From NCBI RefSeq assembly GCF_002382885.1, contig NZ_NWVL01000005.1, positions 62,001 through 126,000 of the forward strand: 64,000 nt of DNA. The letters run 5' to 3'. The position numbers were made by a program, and so were the translations under genes. This stretch comes from Streptomyces sp. WZ.A104 (GTDB lineage Bacteria; Actinomycetota; Actinomycetes; Streptomycetales; Streptomycetaceae). Of this stretch, positions 59,495-64,000 are shown piece by piece. The notes under the pieces are model-generated. The model made no database searches. It saw only the letters and a program-made list of their open reading frames with translations, and was not told the origin of the DNA. Within the stretch, counting starts at the first letter, position 1. Every line of letters starts with the position of its first letter.

Positions 59495-62400
59495 CTAACG
59501 GCTCCCTCCACCCGGCGCGACCGCTTTGCCCGCCCACGGAACCAGGGAGTCCACGTCGATCGCGTGGGTGAGCAGATGGAGGGGCGCCGCACGCGTCCCG
59601 GTCGCCTCCGCCGCCGCCCAGTAGGCCAGGGCGGTGGTGCTGTCGACCGGGCCGCGGACGAGCGGAACGCCCGCCTCGGAGGAGTGGAGCAGGGACTCCA
59701 GCCGGCACGACGCGATCGTGCCGGGCAGCCACGGCTGCGCCGCGTACCCGCTTGCCGCGGCGGCGGGCAGCCCGTCGGCCACGTGCCGTTCGGTGGCGCC
59801 GACGGTCAACAGCCCGCCGCCCGCGACCAGGACATCCTTCGACCGCCCCATCCGGCCGATGGCGCGATGCGTGTCGAAGCAGTGCGGGAAGGAGTCGTCG
59901 ATCACCGTCGTACCGGGTTCGAGGCGGTCGACGTCGAGGAGCGTGCCGCCCCCGCTGACCGCCGCCACGATCAGGCGCGCCCCGTACACCTCCCCCGGAA
60001 GCCCCCGATCCGAATCGATCACGTCCACCGCGCCGGCGAGCCCGCGCTCGCGGAGGCTCCTGGCGAGTTCCTCCAGGCGCGGTCCGCTGCCCCGTACGTC
60101 GCAGAGCAGCAGCCGGGCGGGCGGGCGTCCCGCCAGGCCGAGCAGCAGCTCCAGCGAGGACGAGCCGATCGAGCCGAGGCCCACGAACGCCACGGTCACG
60201 TCGGACAGTTCCTGCTGACGCGCATCGAGTGCGGCGTGCACGGTCTTCACGACGGAGACGACGGTTGCCGCGTGCCCGGTGGTGACGGCGGCACCGGTCG
60301 TACCGGTGGCGCGCAGGACGTCGAACCCGTAGCCGGTGAGCGACGGGATCATCCCGGCGAGAGACACGGACCGCGCGCCGAGCGACGAGGCGAGGTCCAC
60401 ACCGCGGGCGGTGTGGCCGAGCAGCGAGTCGCCGGGAGCGAGTTCGTCCGCGAACAGCGGGACGCACACGAAGCCCGACCGGCCCAACGGCGTACTCAGC
60501 GTTTCCAGGAGCCGCGGGCGGCCGCCGGGGAAGAGCAGCGTCCGCAACTCCTCACGCGGCAGCGCCTCTTCCGACAGCCCCGCCAGCCGCGCCAGCTGGC
60601 CCGGGGACGGGAGATAGCCGACGAGCGCGGCATCCATGCGCTGTTGGTCCGGGCCGGGGCCGGTGCCGGGGCCTGGTGCCGGGCCGGTGCCGGTGCCGCT
60701 CGGGCGTCCGAGGGCACGGCCCTGGACTCCTGCCGATGCATGAACCGACGCGGAGGAAGCCGCCGCGTGTGTCAGGTTCTCGCGCACCGTCTCCGCGAAC
60801 GCCGCCAGCCCCTCCGGGGTGAACGCCGCTGCGGCCGCGCGGACGGTCAACCGCAGTCGCCCGGCGTCCAGGCGGGCCGACAGGAACACGTCCGTACCGA
60901 CCGGAGGTGGTGTGTACACGCTGTCCCCGTCCTCCTGGATGACCCGCAACGTCTGTCCGCTCTCCGGCCCCAGGGCGGAGAAGTCCAGATAGGTGAAGAA
61001 GAACTGCGAGGCCAGGGGCAGCCCGTTGGGCAGGGACGGCACAGGCCCCTCGTGGGTCCGCGCCGCTGTCGCCTCGGCGGCGATCCGCCGCAGATCGTCC
61101 TCGAACGCCGCCTCGGCGGGCCGCCCGGACTCCGCCTCCGTACCGGCGGCCGGCCGCAGCGGCACAGCCGTGGCGTAGGGCCCGAACACCCGGTGGACAT
61201 CGGGCTGAGCGGAATGATCCCTGCCGCTCACGGCCAGGCCGAGCACCAGGTCCGCCCGGCCGGTCGCCGCCACGAGGGCACGGTAGTAGGCGGTCAGGAC
61301 CGGGGCGTGGAGGGTGGTGCCGACGCGGGAGGCGAGTCCGCGCAACTCCGTCACGTGACCGGCATCGACCACGAAGCTGTGGGCGTGGAACGCCGGACGT
61401 AGGCCGCCCGGCACGACCACTTCGGCCTCCCCCTCCTTTCCTGTCGGCCCGTTCCCGGAGCCGAGGACGGGGCGGAGAACGGGGCAGGGGTAGGGAGCGC
61501 TGAGCCGCGCCCATCGGGCCCCGCCATCGCCAGCACGGTCGCCGGTGGCACCGGCCGCGTTCGTCCCGCCCGGCGTACCGGTCGAGTCCGCCGGTACGGC
61601 GGCACGCACGGCGTAGTCGCGGAAGGTGCCGCGCAGCGGAGCCAGCACCGGCTGTTCGCCCTCGGCCGACGCGTCGTACACGGCCATCAGCTCCCGTACG
61701 AGCAGGGCGGCGCTGTAACCGTCACCGATGATGTGGTGGGCGTGCACCACGAGGACGTGCTCGTCGGGGGCGAGGGTGAACACCCGCAGACGCAGTAGGG
61801 GCCACGCCCAGAGTTCGAAGCGGCGCGCCCGCTCGGAGTCGATCCTCTCGTCCAGGTGGTGCGGTTCGGAGAGCGTCTCGAATTCGACCGGCAGGCGCAG
61901 TGAGGGCGGGAGTTCCTGCTGGACGGCCGGGCGCGCCCCGGCGGGGAAGACGGTGCGCAGCATCGGGTGTCGGGCGACGAGGGCGTCCACCGCGCTCTGG
62001 AAACGAGCGGTGTCCAGGGGACCGAGCAGCCGCAGCCGGGTGAGCCAGGACGAGGTCGATCCTGGGGCGATGGCTTCGGCCAGCAGGAACCCTCGCTGGG
62101 TGGGCGTCAGAGGGAAGGGGCTGGGGCCGGGGCCGGGCCCTGCGTACGAGAGCTCCCCGACGCCCGCCATGCCCGTACCGGCATCCATGCGCGTCCCGGT
62201 ATCCGTGCCCGTACCGGCATCCGTTTCCGTGCCGGGCGTCGCGGGGGCCCCGTTGTCCACGGCGGTGGCGAGGGCCGCGAGGGTGCGGTGGCGGTAGATG
62301 ACGGTCGGCCGGGGGAGCGGCCCGCCCGTCCCCTCCAGCCGGGCGAACACCTCCAGGACGAGCAGGGAGTCGCCGCCGAGGGCGAAGAAGTCGTCCTCGC

Positions 62401-64000
62401 GGCACACGTCGCCGGTCCCGAGCAGCTCGGACCAGATACGCGCCAGCCGGATCTCCGTCGGCGTCCGTGGCGGTGTCCGCCGGGGCGTCTCCGCAGGCCC
62501 GGCCGAGTCCGACACCGCCGCAGCCCGGAGTGCGAGGAGCTGTCGGCGGTCGATCTTGCCCGTACCCGTGAGCGGCAGGCTGTCGACCGAGGTGATCCGG
62601 GACGGAACCAAGTACGGCGGCAGGGTCTTCCCGAGATGCAGCCGCAGTTCGACCGCGTCCGCGCCGGACGTCCCGGGCCTGGGCGTCACGAACGCGGTGA
62701 GGCGGCCGTCCTGGAGCAGGACGACGGCGTGCGTGACGTCCTCGTGCGTCTGGAGCACCGCTTCGATCTCACCCGGCTCGATGCGGTGACCGCGCACCTT
62801 CACCTGGTCGTCGAGCCGCCCGAGGAATTCCAGGCCGCCGTCCGCCGACCACCGCACACGGTCCCCGCTGCGGTACCAGCGCCGCCCCCGCCGTGTCGTG
62901 AACGCGGCCTCGGTCAGGTCGGGTTCGCCGAGGTATCCGGAGGTCAGGCCGATTCCGGCGATGAGCAACTCACCGGCCTCACCGGGCCCGAGGGTCCGAC
63001 CGTCGGGGCCGACGACCTCCACCTCCGTACCGGCCACCGGGCGGCCGATGGGCAGTCGCCGTACGTCGTCGCCGGGCCGGGCGCTGATGATGTGGCAGGT
63101 CGTGTTGATGGTCGCTTCGGTCGGCCCGTACAGGTTGGCGATGCGCTGACCGTCGCCCAGGAGGTCGAACCAGCGGCGCACATGAGCGGGCGGCAGAGCC
63201 TCGCCGCCGACATGAACCCACCGGAGCGCGCCCAGGTCCGGCCGCGGGCCGCCGCTGCGTATCCGCTCCTCGGCGGCGGTCAGCAACTGTTCCCACAGCG
63301 TCGGCACCGAGCTCCACACAGTGATCCGGGTGCGTTCGACGTGCGTCAGCAAAAGACTGGGGTCGCGCAGCAGATTCCACGGCACCGCCACCACGGTCGC
63401 TCCGACGAGGAGCGGGGCCAGGAGCTGGCGGACGGAGGCGTCGAAGCAGATCGAGGCCGTCTGGGCGAGCCGGTCGTGGGCGTCGTATCCGAAGGTGCCG
63501 ATCGCCCAGTCGAGGTAGTTCTCCATCGACCGGTAGGTGATGGGCACGGCCTTGGGGCGGCCGGTGGAGCCGGAGGTGAAGATGACGTACGCGATCGACT
63601 CCGCGTCGACGGCCCCCTCGGGCAGCTCCCGTACGTTGTCCTGCCCCTGTTCGGACCCTTGCGCGCACTCGGGGGCCGGTACGTCCACGGGCACCTGGGT
63701 GACGTCGCGCAGTGCGTCCCCCGCCGCCCGGGTGGGGGCGTGGCAGAGCACCGTACGCACACCCGTGCGGGCGATCTGGTCCGCGAGGCGCGCGGTCGGG
63801 TGCCCGGCGTCCAGCGGCACCCAGCCCGCCCCGGCCCGCAGGATCGCGACGACCGAGACGACGGTGTCCGCGCCGGGTTCGGTGAGCAGCCCGACGAGGC
63901 TTCCCGGGGTGACGCCGTGGGCCACGAGCCGGGCGGCGACCGAGCGGGAGGCCTGGTCGAGTTCCGCGTAAGTCAGGGCGCCGGACCCGGTACCGGTGTC
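59495..64000 (-). CDS. NRPS, partial: A-PCP-C-acyl-ACP-reductase-like
   Basis: Runs off the right edge; at least 1,501 residues. Counting from a GTG at 63925: adenylation with YVIFTSGSTGRPKAVP (113-128), NLYGPTEATIN (264-274), YRSGDRVRW (351-359), RGHRIEPGEIE (378-388) and GTGKIDRRQL (454-463); carrier DDFFALGGDSLL with Ser520; a Gly/Thr/Asp linker; condensation (about 604-1055) with HHIIGDG (730-736). The last part (1098-1476) resembles AAR acyl-ACP reductase: VGYLPSP, ATGTTGAAVTTGHAAT, nucleotide loop GLGSIG (1249-1254), VIDDSFPHCFDT and Cys1407 in ASCRLESLL. Predicted to release an aldehyde. The upstream 25 codons are in frame and coding, so 63925 is not the start. Confidence 0.9.
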   Translation of the reverse strand, partial: DTGTGSGALTYAELDQASRSVAARLVAHGVTPGSLVGLLTEPGADTVVSVVAILRAGAGWVPLDAGHPTARLADQIARTGVRTVLCHAPTRAAGDALRDVTQVPVDVPAPECAQGSEQGQDNVRELPEGAVDAESIAYVIFTSGSTGRPKAVPITYRSMENYLDWAIGTFGYDAHDRLAQTASICFDASVRQLLAPLLVGATVVAVPWNLLRDPSLLLTHVERTRITVWSSVPTLWEQLLTAAEERIRSGGPRPDLGALRWVHVGGEALPPAHVRRWFDLLGDGQRIANLYGPTEATINTTCHIISARPGDDVRRLPIGRPVAGTEVEVVGPDGRTLGPGEAGELLIAGIGLTSGYLGEPDLTEAAFTTRRGRRWYRSGDRVRWSADGGLEFLGRLDDQVKVRGHRIEPGEIEAVLQTHEDVTHAVVLLQDGRLTAFVTPRPGTSGADAVELRLHLGKTLPPYLVPSRITSVDSLPLTGTGKIDRRQLLALRAAAVSDSAGPAETPRRTPPRTPTEIRLARIWSELLGTGDVCREDDFFALGGDSLLVLEVFARLEGTGGPLPRPTVIYRHRTLAALATAVDNGAPATPGTETDAGTGTDTGTRMDAGTGMAGVGELSYAGPGPGPSPFPLTPTQRGFLLAEAIAPGSTSSWLTRLRLLGPLDTARFQSAVDALVARHPMLRTVFPAGARPAVQQELPPSLRLPVEFETLSEPHHLDERIDSERARRFELWAWPLLRLRVFTLAPDEHVLVVHAHHIIGDGYSAALLVRELMAVYDASAEGEQPVLAPLRGTFRDYAVRAAVPADSTGTPGGTNAAGATGDRAGDGGARWARLSAPYPCPVLRPVLGSGNGPTGKEGEAEVVVPGGLRPAFHAHSFVVDAGHVTELRGLASRVGTTLHAPVLTAYYRALVAATGRADLVLGLAVSGRDHSAQPDVHRVFGPYATAVPLRPAAGTEAESGRPAEAAFEDDLRRIAAEATAARTHEGPVPSLPNGLPLASQFFFTYLDFSALGPESGQTLRVIQEDGDSVYTPPPVGTDVFLSARLDAGRLRLTVRAAAAAFTPEGLAAFAETVRENLTHAAASSASVHASAGVQGRALGRPSGTGTGPAPGPGTGPGPDQQRMDAALVGYLPSPGQLARLAGLSEEALPREELRTLLFPGGRPRLLETLSTPLGRSGFVCVPLFADELAPGDSLLGHTARGVDLASSLGARSVSLAGMIPSLTGYGFDVLRATGTTGAAVTTGHAATVVSVVKTVHAALDARQQELSDVTVAFVGLGSIGSSSLELLLGLAGRPPARLLLCDVRGSGPRLEELARSLRERGLAGAVDVIDSDRGLPGEVYGARLIVAAVSGGGTLLDVDRLEPGTTVIDDSFPHCFDTHRAIGRMGRSKDVLVAGGGLLTVGATERHVADGLPAAAASGYAAQPWLPGTIASCRLESLLHSSEAGVPLVRGPVDSTTALAYWAAAEATGTRAAPLHLLTHAIDVDSLVPWAGKAVAPGGGSR

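Noticed and set aside
59282..61402. 706-codon plus-strand frame opposite the NRPS
   Set aside because: Antisense shadow; the minus strand carries condensation and reductase motifs.

Overview
The window is from a Streptomyces or very close actinomycete. GC content and third-codon GC are very high, GTG starts with GGAGG-type ribosome sites are common, and the gene families are typical of the genus: TerD, conservon-type GTPase and roadblock proteins, DUF6397, DUF664/DinB, SpoIIE-type phosphatases, an LAETG sortase substrate, MptB, an Rv0909-like antitoxin and a Spo0M relic. All calls were made by eye from the sequence; family names rest on recognised motifs, not on searches.

Region 1 (1-23.4 kb) is mostly chromosomal housekeeping and stress genes: a fatty-acid desaturase, MpaB-type oxygenase, methyltransferase, TerD, TatA, an ArsR regulator overlapping an MgtA-type P-ATPase, split conservon-like genes, GNAT and phosphatase genes, a cell-wall-anchored protein, a PAS-GAF-PP2C-HATPase phosphatase, 3-hydroxyisobutyryl-CoA hydrolase, a Cys-rich/pentapeptide-repeat fusion, an SRPBCC protein, an F420/NADP-type oxidoreductase and a solitary cytochrome oxidase subunit I.

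Region 2 (23.4-42.9 kb) holds an unusual single-chain protein (ECF sigma factor, zinc-finger motif, membrane segment, extracytoplasmic CAP domain), a MASE1/PP2C pair, a divergent tRNA-Trp, MptB, an ABC-F ATPase with a long leader, a YciO-type protein, two CNNM/HlyC transporters, a DUF4180/HTH pair and an AAC(3)-type acetyltransferase. Several relic genes lie here: VOC, Spo0M, GNAT with one frameshift, and a possible alkylsulfatase fragment.

Region 3 (42.9-58.3 kb) looks like a glycan-catabolism locus. It has a secreted PL8 polysaccharide lyase, a DeoR/LacI hybrid regulator, a sugar ABC transporter (binding protein and two permeases), a 2-hydroxyacid dehydrogenase, a phosphodiesterase-HAD fusion, a class II (tagatose-bisphosphate-like) aldolase and an AgaS-like SIS isomerase. 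A shared GATCGATWCGAT motif sits in front of the lyase and the binding protein, with a weaker copy in front of the regulator. The locus is interrupted at about 53.0-56.4 kb by an accessory segment carrying two decayed, oppositely oriented relics of the same transposase family, a glutaredoxin-like gene, a dienelactone-hydrolase-like gene that lacks its nucleophile, and a 5'-truncated reading frame.

Region 4 (58.5-64 kb) has an SDR oxidoreductase convergent with a large NRPS gene that runs off the right edge. The visible NRPS order is adenylation, carrier, condensation, then a C-terminal domain resembling acyl-ACP reductase (AAR), which suggests reductive release of an aldehyde. This is the most likely unusual biosynthetic system in the window. 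Its TAG stop is followed in the same frame by 48 further coding-like codons.
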